From Sphingomonas telluris (GTDB taxonomy: Bacteria > Pseudomonadota > Alphaproteobacteria > Sphingomonadales > Sphingomonadaceae), in contig NZ_JAKZHW010000001.1 in NCBI RefSeq assembly GCF_022568775.1, positions 682,001-746,000 on the forward strand: a stretch of DNA of 64,000 bases, written 5' to 3'. The notes under the pieces were generated by a model. The model had not been told where the DNA came from. It was given only the letters and a program-made list of their open reading frames with translations, and ran no database searches. Each line of letters begins with the position of its first letter. Positions within the stretch are counted from its first letter, which is position 1. Positions 29,781 through 38,090 of this stretch are shown here, in pieces. The position numbers and the translations under genes were made by a program.

Positions 29781-30517
29781 GGGTAAATCGCTTCCACGAA
29801 GTAAAGACCTTCGGCAGGCGCATTCAGTCCGAGCTTTGCGCGATCACGCGCATCCAGCGCCTTGCGAATGTCATCCGGCTGCCATTGGCCTCGACCGACC
29901 AGCGCAAGGCATCCAACCATCGACCGCACCTGATGATGCAGGAAGCTTCGCGCCGCTGCCTCGATGTGAATCTCTTCGCCGACCCGCTTCACGTCCAGTC
30001 GGTCCAGCGTCTTCAGCGGACTATCGGATTGGCAATGGACGGAGCGGAAGGTCGTGAAGTCGTGCTTGCCGACTAGCAACGCAGCGCCCTCCGCCATTGC
30101 TTCCGCGTCCAGTGGGACTGGAATGTGCCAGATCCGGCCCCGATCAAGCGCAGGCGGTGCTCGGCGATTTAGGATGCGATACAGATACTTGCGCCCGATA
30201 CATGAGAATCGGGCGTGCCAGTCATCGGCGACCTGCTCGGCCGCCGTGACCGAGATCGGCTGGGGACGCACGAGCGCGTTCAGGCCCTCGCGCAGCCGGT
30301 GCTCCGTCACCGTCTTCTCGATATCGGCATGGGCGGCCATCGCCAGCGCGTGAACGCCGGCGTCGGTACGGCCTGCGGCATGAACGGATGTCGCCTCGCC
30401 CGTCATGCGATGAATGGCCTCCTCAAGCGTCTGCTGCACCGAGGGCCCATGGTCCTGCCGCTGCCACCCCATGAAGGGACGGCCGTCGAACTCGATGGTC
30501 AGCCGCCACCGCGTCAC
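29777..30517 (-). CDS. truA: tRNA pseudouridine(38-40) synthase
   Basis: Isomerises uridines 38-40 of tRNA anticodon stems. 246 residues from GTG 30517, which overlaps the fmt stop as GTGA; the frame is open upstream inside fmt but that part is out-of-phase read-through. The catalytic Asp52 is in [12 protein letters not shown], and the RNA-binding block [17 protein letters not shown] and the late [10 protein letters not shown] are present. It converges on the decarboxylase, with stop codons overlapping on the opposite strands. Confidence 0.95.
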   Translation of the reverse strand: MTRWRLTIEFDGRPFMGWQRQDHGPSVQQTLEEAIHRMTGEATSVHAAGRTDAGVHALAMAAHADIEKTVTEHRLREGLNALVRPQPISVTAAEQVADDWHARFSCIGRKYLYRILNRRAPPALDRGRIWHIPVPLDAEAMAEGAALLVGKHDFTTFRSVHCQSDSPLKTLDRLDVKRVGEEIHIEAAARSFLHHQVRSMVGCLALVGRGQWQPDDIRKALDARDRAKLGLNAPAEGLYFVEAIYP

Positions 30518-31422
30518 GGAAGGACGGTGCCCTTCGGGATGGGAAAGCCGCGAAGAAGTTCCTCCGCCGTCATCGCATTCTTGCCCGCACGTTGGACCCG
30601 CAAGGGCCGGACGTAACCAGAGCTGGCTGCGATGCTCAGGCAGTCGTCGAGCACTTCGCCGGGGCGGCCGGATGCATCGTTCCCGACCGCCGCGTCCAGA
30701 AGCTTGATCCGCTCGCCGTTCACGTCGAACCATGCCCCAGGGGCTGGCGCGAAGGCTCGGACCTGCCGCTCGATCTCTTCGGCCGACCGAGTCCACTCGA
30801 TCCGCGCCTCCGCCTTGTCGATCTTCGGCGCATAGGTAGCGCCCTCATCCGGCTGTGGCTGCGGTCGATAGCTTGTCGGGTCCGAAAGCCATTCCGTCAG
30901 CGCGTCAGCGCCTAGTCGAGCCATCTCTTCAGTAACTTGCCCCGCATTTTTTCGTTCAAGCATGAGCTTACGTGTCAGCAGCATCGGCCCCGTGTCGAGC
31001 CCCACATCCATCTGCATGATGGTCACGCCGCTCACCGTATCGCCGGCCAAAATCGCGCGCTGGATGGGGGCCGCACCGCGCCAGCGTGGAAGCAGCGAAG
31101 CATGGATGTTTACGCACCCCATCTTTGGCGCATCCAGGATCGGCTTGGGCAGGATCAGCCCATAGGCGGCTACGATCGCAACGTCGGCCTTCAAGGCCGC
31201 AAACCGTTCTTGCTCTTCATCACTTCGCAGGCTGCGGGGGGTCCGCACCTCCAGCCCCAGCTGTTCCGCGCGTTCGTGCACAGCCGTCTTGCGATCGGCC
31301 TTGCCGCGTCCGGCGGGGCGCGGAGGCTGGCAGTACACCGCAACCACCTCGTGACCGGCATCGGCCAACGCATTCAGCGCCGGCACCGCGAAGTCAGGAC
31401 TGCCCATGAAGATGATCCGCAT
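30514..31422 (-). CDS. fmt: Methionyl-tRNA formyltransferase
   Basis: Formylates initiator Met-tRNA using 10-formyltetrahydrofolate. 302 residues. Motifs: [16 protein letters not shown] at the start, the folate-site block [22 protein letters not shown] with Asn and His catalytic residues, and [11 protein letters not shown]. The C-terminal OB-fold region follows. It is divergent from recR and coupled by GTGA to truA. Def, its partner in N-terminal processing, lies three genes away at 32101. Confidence 0.96.
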   Translation of the reverse strand: MRIIFMGSPDFAVPALNALADAGHEVVAVYCQPPRPAGRGKADRKTAVHERAEQLGLEVRTPRSLRSDEEQERFAALKADVAIVAAYGLILPKPILDAPKMGCVNIHASLLPRWRGAAPIQRAILAGDTVSGVTIMQMDVGLDTGPMLLTRKLMLERKNAGQVTEEMARLGADALTEWLSDPTSYRPQPQPDEGATYAPKIDKAEARIEWTRSAEEIERQVRAFAPAPGAWFDVNGERIKLLDAAVGNDASGRPGEVLDDCLSIAASSGYVRPLRVQRAGKNAMTAEELLRGFPIPKGTVLP

Positions 31423-31472
31423 TGCGGCGCCCTATGGCGGACGTCGGGGAATTTGCCTACCTCAGCGCTGCA

Positions 31473-32069
31473 ATGGCTTCTGAGGAAATCGAGGCGCTCG
31501 CGGGCGCTCTGTCACGGCTGCCGGGGCTTGGGCCCCGTTCGGCGCGCCGTGCCGTGCTCCACCTCGTGAAGAAGCGCCAAACGGCCCTGGAGCCGCTCCT
31601 GTCGGCGCTGCAACGGGTATCGGAGAAGCTGTCGACATGCTCCGTCTGCGGCAACGTCGATACGTCCGACCCCTGCGGCATCTGCCGCGATCCGCGCCGC
31701 GACGAGAAATCACTGTGCGTGGTGGAGGAGGTGGCGGACCTATGGGCTCTCGATCGGTCACGGCTCTTTCCCGGGCGATATCATGTGCTTGGCGGTCGTC
31801 TTTCAGCGCTTGAAGGCATTCGGCCCGAGGATCTCGCCATTGACGGGCTCATCCAGCGCGTGGCTTCTGGCGGCATCGAGGAGGTCGTCCTCGCCATGAA
31901 CGCGACGCTCGAAGGGCAGACCACGGCTCACTACCTGGCGGAACGGCTCGAGAAATTCCCCATCCGACTGACCCAACTGGCTCATGGATTGCCGGTCGGC
32001 GGCGAACTCGACTATCTCGACGAGGGGACGCTCGCGCAGGCTCTCAGGGCGCGTCGGCCGGTTGCTTGA
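31473..32069 (+). CDS. recR: Recombination protein RecR
   Basis: Works with RecF and RecO to load RecA on gapped DNA. 198 residues from ATG 31473; this start gives the normal length and leaves [28 protein letters not shown] as the helix-hairpin-helix N-terminus. In-frame starts upstream at 31434 and 31422 would add residues not expected in the family. The zinc finger [16 protein letters not shown] has the four cysteines, and the Toprim block [11 protein letters not shown] and the late [16 protein letters not shown] (Walker-like) are intact. Confidence 0.95.
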   Translation: MASEEIEALAGALSRLPGLGPRSARRAVLHLVKKRQTALEPLLSALQRVSEKLSTCSVCGNVDTSDPCGICRDPRRDEKSLCVVEEVADLWALDRSRLFPGRYHVLGGRLSALEGIRPEDLAIDGLIQRVASGGIEEVVLAMNATLEGQTTAHYLAERLEKFPIRLTQLAHGLPVGGELDYLDEGTLAQALRARRPVA

Positions 32070-32100
32070 AGCGACTGGGCTGAAAGACTAAATCTACGCC

Positions 32101-32628
32101 ATGGCCATTCGTCCGATCGTTGAAGTTCCCGACCCGCGCCTGCGCGAAATCTCCAAGCCCGTGCAAGGCGTGGACGATGAACTGCGCACGCTCGTCGCCG
32201 ACATGTTCGAGACGATGTACGACGCGCCGGGCATCGGCCTCGCCGCAATCCAGGTGGGTGTCCCGCTGCGCGTCCTGGTCATCGACCTTCAGGAGCCGGA
32301 GGAAGAGGACGGCGAGCCGGTCAGGGACCCTCGCGTCTTCATCAACCCGGAGATCCTTACCGCCTCCGTGCAGGAGGTACCCTACACCGAGGGCTGCCTG
32401 TCTGTTCCGGATCAGTTCGCCGAAGTCGATCGCCCCGATCGCATCCGCGCACGCTGGATGGAGCTGGACGGAAAGGTCCGCGAGGAGGAGATCCAAGGGC
32501 TTCTAGCAGTCTGCTTGCAGCACGAGATGGATCACCTGAACGGCGTGCTGTTCATCGACCATCTGTCGCGCCTGAAGCGCAACATGATCCTCAACAAGCT
32601 CGCCAAGCAGCGGAAGGTCGCGGCTTAG
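32101..32628 (+). CDS. def: Peptide deformylase
   Basis: Removes the N-formyl group from nascent proteins. 175 residues. The three active-site motifs are intact: [10 protein letters not shown] (motif 1), EGCLSVP (motif 2, metal Cys) and [12 protein letters not shown] (motif 3; His141, Glu142, His145). This is the iron-type class I enzyme. The stop overlaps the stop of the copper-protein gene on the opposite strand by four bases. Confidence 0.96.
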   Translation: MAIRPIVEVPDPRLREISKPVQGVDDELRTLVADMFETMYDAPGIGLAAIQVGVPLRVLVIDLQEPEEEDGEPVRDPRVFINPEILTASVQEVPYTEGCLSVPDQFAEVDRPDRIRARWMELDGKVREEEIQGLLAVCLQHEMDHLNGVLFIDHLSRLKRNMILNKLAKQRKVAA

Positions 32629-33026
32629 GCCATCGCCGGCGTCACCGACGCGGCCGCATTTCTGCAATCCTCGGCACATTCGCGGCACATTTGCGCGCAC
32701 AGCCGGCAATGCTCGTGGTCGTGCTTCTCGCACTCGGCCGCGCAGACGTCGCAGACGCGAGCGCATAGTTCGAGCATCTCGCGGATGACTTCCTCGTTGG
32801 AGCCGGTGCGGCGCAGCGCGACCCGGCAAGCAGCCTCACAGACATCCGCGCAGTCCATGCAGGTGCGAATGCACTCGCGCATGTCCATCTTCTCGGCGGC
32901 GCACGCGTCCGCGCAGCTGAGGCACATCTTCGCGCAATACATCAGGTGATGGACCGCATCGCCGAGCGGTTGATTGACATGGCCGTGCACGTCGGGGTGA
33001 AGGCTGATCATCTTGCGGATGGACAT
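32625..33026 (-). CDS. Four-helix bundle copper-binding protein (Csp-like)
   Basis: 133 residues from ATG 33026, which has AGGAGAG as ribosome site; the frame is open upstream through rmuC by chance. It contains 18 cysteines in CxxxC-type spacings ([51 protein letters not shown]), the pattern of the copper storage proteins and DUF326. Such proteins bind many Cu(I) ions inside a four-helix bundle. No signal or Tat peptide is seen, so it is the cytosolic (Csp3-like) kind. It converges on def. Confidence 0.9.
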   Translation of the reverse strand: MSIRKMISLHPDVHGHVNQPLGDAVHHLMYCAKMCLSCADACAAEKMDMRECIRTCMDCADVCEAACRVALRRTGSNEEVIREMLELCARVCDVCAAECEKHDHEHCRLCAQMCRECAEDCRNAAASVTPAMA

Positions 33027-33119
33027 GGATTTTCTCTCCTCGCTCGAATGACCAACGTTCCGCTTGAGCAGCGGGTCCGACGGTCGTAAGTTCACATTTC
33101 GTTCCGTGGGGGAATCGAG

Positions 33120-34451
33120 ATGGGTGTGGGGCTTGTAGCAGGTGTTTTGGCGGCTTTGGCAGTCGGTGCTCTCATCGGCTGGCTGATCGGCAGCCGCGAT
33201 GGCGTTGGCGCTAAGCAGACCGTCGACAGCCTCCGCCTGCAGCTTGACGAAGTCGTCAAGGAACGCGACGCGAATCGCGATGCGGCGCAGGAGCTGGCGG
33301 CTGTGAAAGCCGCTCAGGAAGCGCGGGAGCGAGCCTTCGAGGAACGCATTGCCGAGATGACCGCAGCACGCGAGGCGCTGTCGGCGCAATTCGCGGAAGT
33401 CGGCAGCAAGCTCCTCGAGGGGGCGCAGAAGCAGTTCCTGGAGCGCGCGGAGCAGCGCTTCCGCCAATCGGAGGAAAGCGCCGGGACTAATCTCAAGGCC
33501 TTGCTGCAGCCGGTTCACGAGCGTCTGCAGCGCTACGAAGACGCCGTCACTAAAGTCGAGGAAGAGCGCCGCAAGGATTTCGGTCTGCTCACCGGCCATA
33601 TCGAGGCGATGAAGAGCGGAACCGAGCGCGTCTCGGCGGAGGCCGCGAAACTGGTCAACGCGCTGCGCAACGCCCCCAAGGCCCGCGGCCGTTGGGGTGA
33701 GCAGCAGCTTCGCAACGTGTTGGAGAGTTGCGGTCTGACGGAGCATTGCGACTTCGAGACCGAAGTCAGTCGCACCGACGAGGATGGCGGACGCTTGCGG
33801 CCGGACGTCACCCTACGCGTGCCAGGCGGTCACTGCCTCGTGATCGACGCCAAGGTCAGCCTGAACGCATATCAGGACGCGTTCGGTGCGGTCGACGAGA
33901 GCGAGCGCGCGATGCACCTCACGGCTCATGCCGCGGCCATCAAGGCACACGTGAACACGTTGGGGAACAAGGCCTATTGGGCCCAGTTCGCCGATGCGCC
34001 CGACTATGTCGTGATGTTCATTCCTGGAGAGCACTTCCTCTCGGCTGCACTCGAGCAGGATGGAAAGCTTTGGGATTACGCCTTCGAACGACGCGTGCTT
34101 CTGGCCACACCGACCAACCTGATCGCGATTGCGCGTACAGTGGCTGCAGTGTGGCGGCAGGAGAAGCTGGCGAAGGAAGCGCGGCAAATCGGCGAGCTTG
34201 GCAAGGAGCTCTATGACCGGCTTGCCAAGGCCGCTCAGGATCTCAAACGCGTCGGCGGCGGACTGACCACTGCCGTGAACAATTACAACAGCTTCGTATC
34301 GTCCTTTGAGACACGATCGCTGGTTACGGCGCGGAAGTTCAGAGAACTCAACATCGAGCCAGGCGCACGAGAAATCGAGATCGTGCCGCCGGTCGAGGCC
34401 TTGCCGCGATACAACGACGACGAGGAGCCGCCGCAAATCGCGGCCGAATGA
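33120..34451 (+). CDS. rmuC: DNA recombination protein RmuC
   Basis: 443 residues with GGGGGAA before the ATG. One N-terminal membrane segment (VAGVLAALAVGALIGWLIG) anchors it; residues about 35-140 are a coiled coil; the RmuC core follows with NAPKARGRWGEQQLRNVLESCGL, LRPDVTLRVPGGHCLVIDAKVSLNAY (nuclease-like DxK) and FIPGEHFLSAALE. RmuC limits inversions and rearrangements at short repeats in E. coli. Its TGA is directly followed by the reversed stop of the lipoprotein gene (TGATCA). Confidence 0.95.
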   Translation: MGVGLVAGVLAALAVGALIGWLIGSRDGVGAKQTVDSLRLQLDEVVKERDANRDAAQELAAVKAAQEARERAFEERIAEMTAAREALSAQFAEVGSKLLEGAQKQFLERAEQRFRQSEESAGTNLKALLQPVHERLQRYEDAVTKVEEERRKDFGLLTGHIEAMKSGTERVSAEAAKLVNALRNAPKARGRWGEQQLRNVLESCGLTEHCDFETEVSRTDEDGGRLRPDVTLRVPGGHCLVIDAKVSLNAYQDAFGAVDESERAMHLTAHAAAIKAHVNTLGNKAYWAQFADAPDYVVMFIPGEHFLSAALEQDGKLWDYAFERRVLLATPTNLIAIARTVAAVWRQEKLAKEARQIGELGKELYDRLAKAAQDLKRVGGGLTTAVNNYNSFVSSFETRSLVTARKFRELNIEPGAREIEIVPPVEALPRYNDDEEPPQIAAE

Positions 34452-35129
34452 TCAGTACGTTCGCTTGAGGTCGATCCGGCCGACGTCGTTGCCGAGGGTC
34501 ATGCGGTCGCCGTTTGCCGTGACGGTGACCGGCCGAGCCAGGATCGCGCCGCCTTCATTCTCGAAGCTCATCGCGGGACCCGGGCAGGCCATGCGCGTCG
34601 ACATCATGGGCCCGACGGTCACGACTCCGCCGTTCTCCGTGTAGGTGCCGCCCATCCCATTGCAGCCGAACTTGGCCGAGATGCGGTCGCCGTCAAAGCG
34701 AACGTAATACTGTCCGTCTGGCGGCGTCGGGCGCCCATTGACGGCTTCGACATGCCAATTCGTTCCCGCGAGGCGCGCGGGCGCGGCTGCGTCGCCGCCG
34801 CACCCTTCGTAGCGCTTCCCGTCAACATCGACCTGCACCCGGTCTCGGTAGCCTTGCCCGGACATGGGGTCGGTGCAGGCGGCATGGACGACATTCACGT
34901 GGATTCTCGGCGTCTGATAAATCTCGCCGGCAAACCCGACGATCGCTTCCGGCCGCGGCTGCCGGATGGGCTGGGCACCCATGCCGATGAAGGTGAGGTC
35001 GTGCTCGTCGATGATCAGCGTCCACCCGGGCTCTTGGCCAACGGCGCGATAGGGAGCGGGCGAAGGATCCGGATGCGAGAGACACGCGCTCAGGAGCAGC
35101 GATGCGGGCATGGCGGTCCAAAGTTTCAT
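34452..35129 (-). CDS. META (HslJ-like) domain lipoprotein
   Basis: 225 residues from ATG 35129 (a GTG five codons upstream is an alternative; neither has a strong ribosome site). A signal peptide ends in the lipobox LLLSAC, Cys at about residue 16, so it is likely an outer-membrane lipoprotein. The middle is a COG3650-like region with CTDPMSGQGYRDRVQVDVDG. The C-terminal 105 residues are a META domain, recognised by LAGTNWHVEAVNGRP and ISAKFGCNGMGGTYT. HslJ relatives are linked to novobiocin resistance and heat shock in E. coli. Confidence 0.85.
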   Translation of the reverse strand: MKLWTAMPASLLLSACLSHPDPSPAPYRAVGQEPGWTLIIDEHDLTFIGMGAQPIRQPRPEAIVGFAGEIYQTPRIHVNVVHAACTDPMSGQGYRDRVQVDVDGKRYEGCGGDAAAPARLAGTNWHVEAVNGRPTPPDGQYYVRFDGDRISAKFGCNGMGGTYTENGGVVTVGPMMSTRMACPGPAMSFENEGGAILARPVTVTANGDRMTLGNDVGRIDLKRTY

Positions 35130-35169
35130 AGCCGGAACAACCACTGCAGTTCATGCGGGTTCCTGATGC

Positions 35170-35967
35170 CTACCGCCAGCTTGCCTTGACCTGAAAGGCC
35201 ATGACAGCGGCGGCGATCGCGGCGTTCAGGCTGTCCGCCCGTCCGGCCATCGGGATCTTCACCAGCAGATCGCAGGCGTCCTCGTATGCGGACGGCAATC
35301 CCTGTTGCTCGTTCCCGATGAGAAGGAAGCACGGGCGCTGATAGTCCGCGTCGAGATAGTCTTGCATGGCCTTCAGGCTCGTCCCGACGAGCTGTCCGCT
35401 TCCCGACCGCAGCCAAGTCAGGAATTCGTTCCAGGGTGCCTTCGCGACCTGCTGCGTGAAGATTGCGCCCATCGACGCCCGCACGGCTTCGACCGAATAA
35501 GGGTCCGCGCTGTCGTCGATCAGGATCAGGCCGCCGGCGCCGACTGCATCTCCCGTGCGCAGGATCGTTCCAATGTTTCCGGGGTCGCGCAGCGATTGAG
35601 CGACGAACCACAGCGGGGCGGCCGATCGATCCAGGTTGGAGAGGGTCGTCTCTGGCTGACGGTACGCGGCCATCAACATCTGCGCATTGTCCTTGCCGGA
35701 TGCCTTGGAGAGGATGTCCGGCGTCGTCTCGATCGCCTCGCCGCCGGCGGCTTCGGTCGCTGCGATGATGTCCGCAGCCAGCGAGTGCCTCGCGCCTTCG
35801 GCGGAAAACATGACGATCTCGGGCAGGCGGCCGCTATCGCGGGCTTCGGCGATGATACGCAGCCCCTCGGCGAGGAAGAGACCTTCCTCCTTGCGTGCCT
35901 TCTTGTCGCGGAGGGACCGAAGCCGTTTGACGGTCGGATTGGAAAAGGCAGTGACGAGCCGAGGCAT
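35170..35967 (-). CDS. SpoU/TrmH-family RNA 2'-O-methyltransferase
   Basis: 265 residues. The N-terminal substrate-binding L30e-like region (VKRLRSLRDKKARKEEGLFLAEGLRII) is typical of RlmB/TsnR-like enzymes. The knotted SPOUT catalytic domain shows motif 1 SLRDPGNIGTILRTGDAVGAGGLILID, motif 2 FLLIGNEQQGL, and motif 3 IPMAGRADSLNAAIAAAVMAF. The target nucleotide cannot be said; 23S rRNA is likeliest. A very strong AGGAGG site five bases before the ATG is placed in a perfect hairpin (35968-35992). Confidence 0.94.
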   Translation of the reverse strand: MPRLVTAFSNPTVKRLRSLRDKKARKEEGLFLAEGLRIIAEARDSGRLPEIVMFSAEGARHSLAADIIAATEAAGGEAIETTPDILSKASGKDNAQMLMAAYRQPETTLSNLDRSAAPLWFVAQSLRDPGNIGTILRTGDAVGAGGLILIDDSADPYSVEAVRASMGAIFTQQVAKAPWNEFLTWLRSGSGQLVGTSLKAMQDYLDADYQRPCFLLIGNEQQGLPSAYEDACDLLVKIPMAGRADSLNAAIAAAVMAFQVKASWR

Positions 35968-35992
35968 ACTCGCCTCCTACGGAGGCGCGAGT
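35968..35992 (-). promoter_or_regulatory. Hairpin enclosing the ribosome binding site of the RNA methyltransferase
   Basis: On the transcript, CGCCTCC GTA GGAGGCG makes a 7-base-pair stem with a 3-base loop, and the flanking ACTCG/CGAGT arms can extend it with a 2-base bulge. The right-hand arm is the AGGAGG ribosome site, ending two bases before the start codon. This may restrain or gate translation. Confidence 0.6.
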
Positions 35993-36029
35993 TCGCGGTC
36001 CACCATGCCCCTGGGACGGCGGCATGCGC

Positions 36030-36302
36030 TCAGTCCTCGCCGAAACGTTCCTCGACGAGGCTCGCCAGCTTCAACAGGGCGTCCTCGGCATTCATGCCCG
36101 ACACGTGGATGACGATGGCGTCGCCCATCGCAGCGCCGAGCATCATGAGACCCATGATGGACGTTCCGCAGACCTTGTTGCCGTCCTTCTCGACTTCGAC
36201 GGTCGCATCCAGGCTGCTGGCGAGATTGACAAACTTGGCGCTGGCCCTCGCGTGAAGGCCGCGTTGGTTGGTGATCTGGACCTCGCGCCGGAGCGCGTTC
36301 AA
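36030..36302 (-). CDS. ptsH: Phosphocarrier protein HPr
   Basis: 90 residues. The active-site block NQRGLHARASAKFV carries His17 (histidine 15 in enteric HPr), and the regulatory site KVCGTSIMGLMML carries Ser48 (serine 46 equivalent) which is the expected substrate of the HprK two genes upstream. It accepts phosphate from enzyme I (not in the window) and passes it to the EIIA at 36299, whose stop it overlaps by four bases (ATGA). No sugar permease is near, so the system is regulatory. Confidence 0.96.
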   Translation of the reverse strand: MNALRREVQITNQRGLHARASAKFVNLASSLDATVEVEKDGNKVCGTSIMGLMMLGAAMGDAIVIHVSGMNAEDALLKLASLVEERFGED

Positions 36303-36706
36303 GCCGCGGCTTCCCCGAGGATCTCGGAAGCCACCGAGATATACTTGCGGCCGGCTTCGCGGGCGGCAGCGACGGCCGCGTGCACGCCCATGACCTTGCG
36401 GGCGCCCTCCAGCCGGATGAGCATGGGCAGGTTCACTCCCGCGATCACCTCGATGTTCTCCGTCTTCATCAGGGAGATGGCGAGGTTGGACGGTGTTCCG
36501 CCGAACAAATCGGTGAGGATGATGACGCCCTTGCCGCGATCGACGCGGCCGATGGCGTCGGCAATGTCCTGCCGCCGGGCTTCCATATCGTCGTCAGGGC
36601 CGATGCAGATGGCTTCGATCGCGTCCTGCGGTCCGACGACATGCTCCATGGCAACCACGAACTCGGCCGCAAGCCGGCCGTGGGTCACCAAAACCAATCC
36701 GATCAT
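36299..36706 (-). CDS. PTS mannose-family EIIA component
   Basis: 135 residues of the mannose EIIA fold. The phosphorylated residue is His9 in LVLVTHGRLA, and ILTDLFGGTPSNLA carries the conserved Asp beside the active site. It is a stand-alone EIIA without EIIB, EIIC or EIID partners in the window, so its role is probably regulatory rather than sugar transport. It overlaps ptsH by four bases and lies 12 bases after rapZ. The symbol ptsM or manX is sometimes used in alphaproteobacteria; I leave it open. Confidence 0.95.
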   Translation of the reverse strand: MIGLVLVTHGRLAAEFVVAMEHVVGPQDAIEAICIGPDDDMEARRQDIADAIGRVDRGKGVIILTDLFGGTPSNLAISLMKTENIEVIAGVNLPMLIRLEGARKVMGVHAAVAAAREAGRKYISVASEILGEAAA

Positions 36707-36718
36707 TCTTTCAACTCG

Positions 36719-37642
36719 CTAACCCAACTCGCCGGATTCGGCGTCCCCCCGGTGTTCCTCAATCGTGTCGCTCGGCTCGGAGGAGAGGTCCCGGTGACGG
36801 ACGTTCGGGGAAAAGCCCGCCTTCCGCAGCCGTTCGGCCATTTCCTCCGCGGCGCAAACCGACCGATGCCGTCCCCCAGTGCAGCCGAAAGCTACGGTGA
36901 CATAGCTCTTACCTGCTGCCCAGTAGCGGGGAATCCAGTCGGTGAGAAGCGCCTCCAGCCGCGTCATGGCGTCATTCCATGCCGGGTCCTGTGCCAGATG
37001 TTCCCGGATGGGACGGTCCTTGCCCGTGAGCGGGCGAAGTTCGGGCACCCAGTGCGGGTTATCGAGGAATCGCATGTCGAACATCAGGTCCGCCGTGCGC
37101 GATACTCCGCGGGCATATCCAAAGGACACGATCGTCAGCACGGGCTGGTCGTCGTGATCGCCGTAACGTCGGCGAAGTTCTTCACGGAGCTCGGGCGGGG
37201 TCAGGTCCGTGGTGTCGATGACGCTGTCGGCGGCGCGCTTCAGCGGCTCCGTGAGGGCGCGTTCACGGGCGATTCCATCTTCCGCCGGCCGATCGGGCGC
37301 AAGCGGATGACGGCGACGAGTCTCGTTGTACCGGCGCATCAGCTCGCTGCCGGCGCACTCCAGGTAGAGAATCTCGGGCTGGACGCCTTCGATCGATCTC
37401 AGGACGGCCGGCACGGCTTGGACATCAAAGCCGCGGCTGCGGACGTCCATGCCGACGGCGGCGGGCACCAAGCGGCACTGTTTGCCTTCATCGCCGTGGA
37501 CGAAACTATCGAGGAGCGAAACCGGCAGATTGTCGACGCAATCCCATCCCATGTCTTCGAGCGCATCGAGGACGGTCGACTTGCCGGCGCCGGACATGCC
37601 GGTGACGAGAAGGAGGCGAGGGGATTGTCGGCGGCTGGACAC
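36719..37642 (-). CDS. rapZ: RNase adapter RapZ (P-loop protein)
   Basis: 307 residues. The Walker A motif GMSGAGKS is at about residues 15-22, and the C-terminal KSYVTVAFGCTGGRHRSVCAAEEMAERL region with its His-Arg-Ser is the RNA and regulatory ligand-binding domain. In E. coli RapZ guides RNase E to GlmZ to control GlmS. Alphaproteobacteria lack that sRNA pair as far as is known, but keep rapZ in this PTS cluster. It lies between hprK and the EIIA gene on one strand. Confidence 0.95.
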   Translation of the reverse strand: MSSRRQSPRLLLVTGMSGAGKSTVLDALEDMGWDCVDNLPVSLLDSFVHGDEGKQCRLVPAAVGMDVRSRGFDVQAVPAVLRSIEGVQPEILYLECAGSELMRRYNETRRRHPLAPDRPAEDGIARERALTEPLKRAADSVIDTTDLTPPELREELRRRYGDHDDQPVLTIVSFGYARGVSRTADLMFDMRFLDNPHWVPELRPLTGKDRPIREHLAQDPAWNDAMTRLEALLTDWIPRYWAAGKSYVTVAFGCTGGRHRSVCAAEEMAERLRKAGFSPNVRHRDLSSEPSDTIEEHRGDAESGELG

Positions 37643-37652
37643 CGCCTCGGTC

Positions 37653-38090
37653 TTAGAATTTCAAGCCGAGGCGGTCGAGAGCGAGCGCAACCTTAGACGC
37701 GGCCGATGCCGTGAGCGCGTCGACTGTCACCAGCGGCAGGTTCACGCCGAGCACCGGGCGTTCCCGTCGATCGTCCGGGAGTCGCTGAATTTCGCTCGTC
37801 AGCTCGACGAGGAGGGCGACTGGAACGTCCTTTACCGTGTCCATGTCGACGATCCCGACTCCGCGGATCTCCAGCTTGCCGGAAATATTCGCCGGAGCGG
37901 TGGCGATTAAGCGATCGCCCGTTCGCTGGACGATGGTCTGGTCGTCGCTGACCAGCGTGAAGCCGCGATCGAGAAGGCGCAGTGTCAGATCCGATTTGCC
38001 GGATCCCGACGGTCCGGTGATCAGGACTGCGCGACCCTCCGTCGCCACAGTGCTGGCGTGAACGGTTTCGGATGAAAGGAGCCTGCTCAT
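37653..38090 (-). CDS. hprK: HPr kinase/phosphorylase, short alphaproteobacterial form
   Basis: 145 residues, only the catalytic half of the 300-residue Firmicutes enzyme. The phosphate loop TGPSGSGKSD is at about residues 25-34, the catalytic His11 lies in VHASTVA, the acidic DD pair is in TLVSDDQT, and the signature LEIRGVGIVD is intact. It phosphorylates HPr at the serine site. It overlaps the sensor-kinase gene by four bases (ATGA) upstream. Absence of the N-terminal domain is normal for this class. Confidence 0.94.
   Translation of the reverse strand: MSRLLSSETVHASTVATEGRAVLITGPSGSGKSDLTLRLLDRGFTLVSDDQTIVQRTGDRLIATAPANISGKLEIRGVGIVDMDTVKDVPVALLVELTSEIQRLPDDRRERPVLGVNLPLVTVDALTASAASKVALALDRLGLKF

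Noticed and set aside
30518..30796. Upstream 93-residue extension of truA
   Set aside because: It is fmt read out of frame; GTG 30517 overlaps the fmt stop and gives a normal-length TruA.
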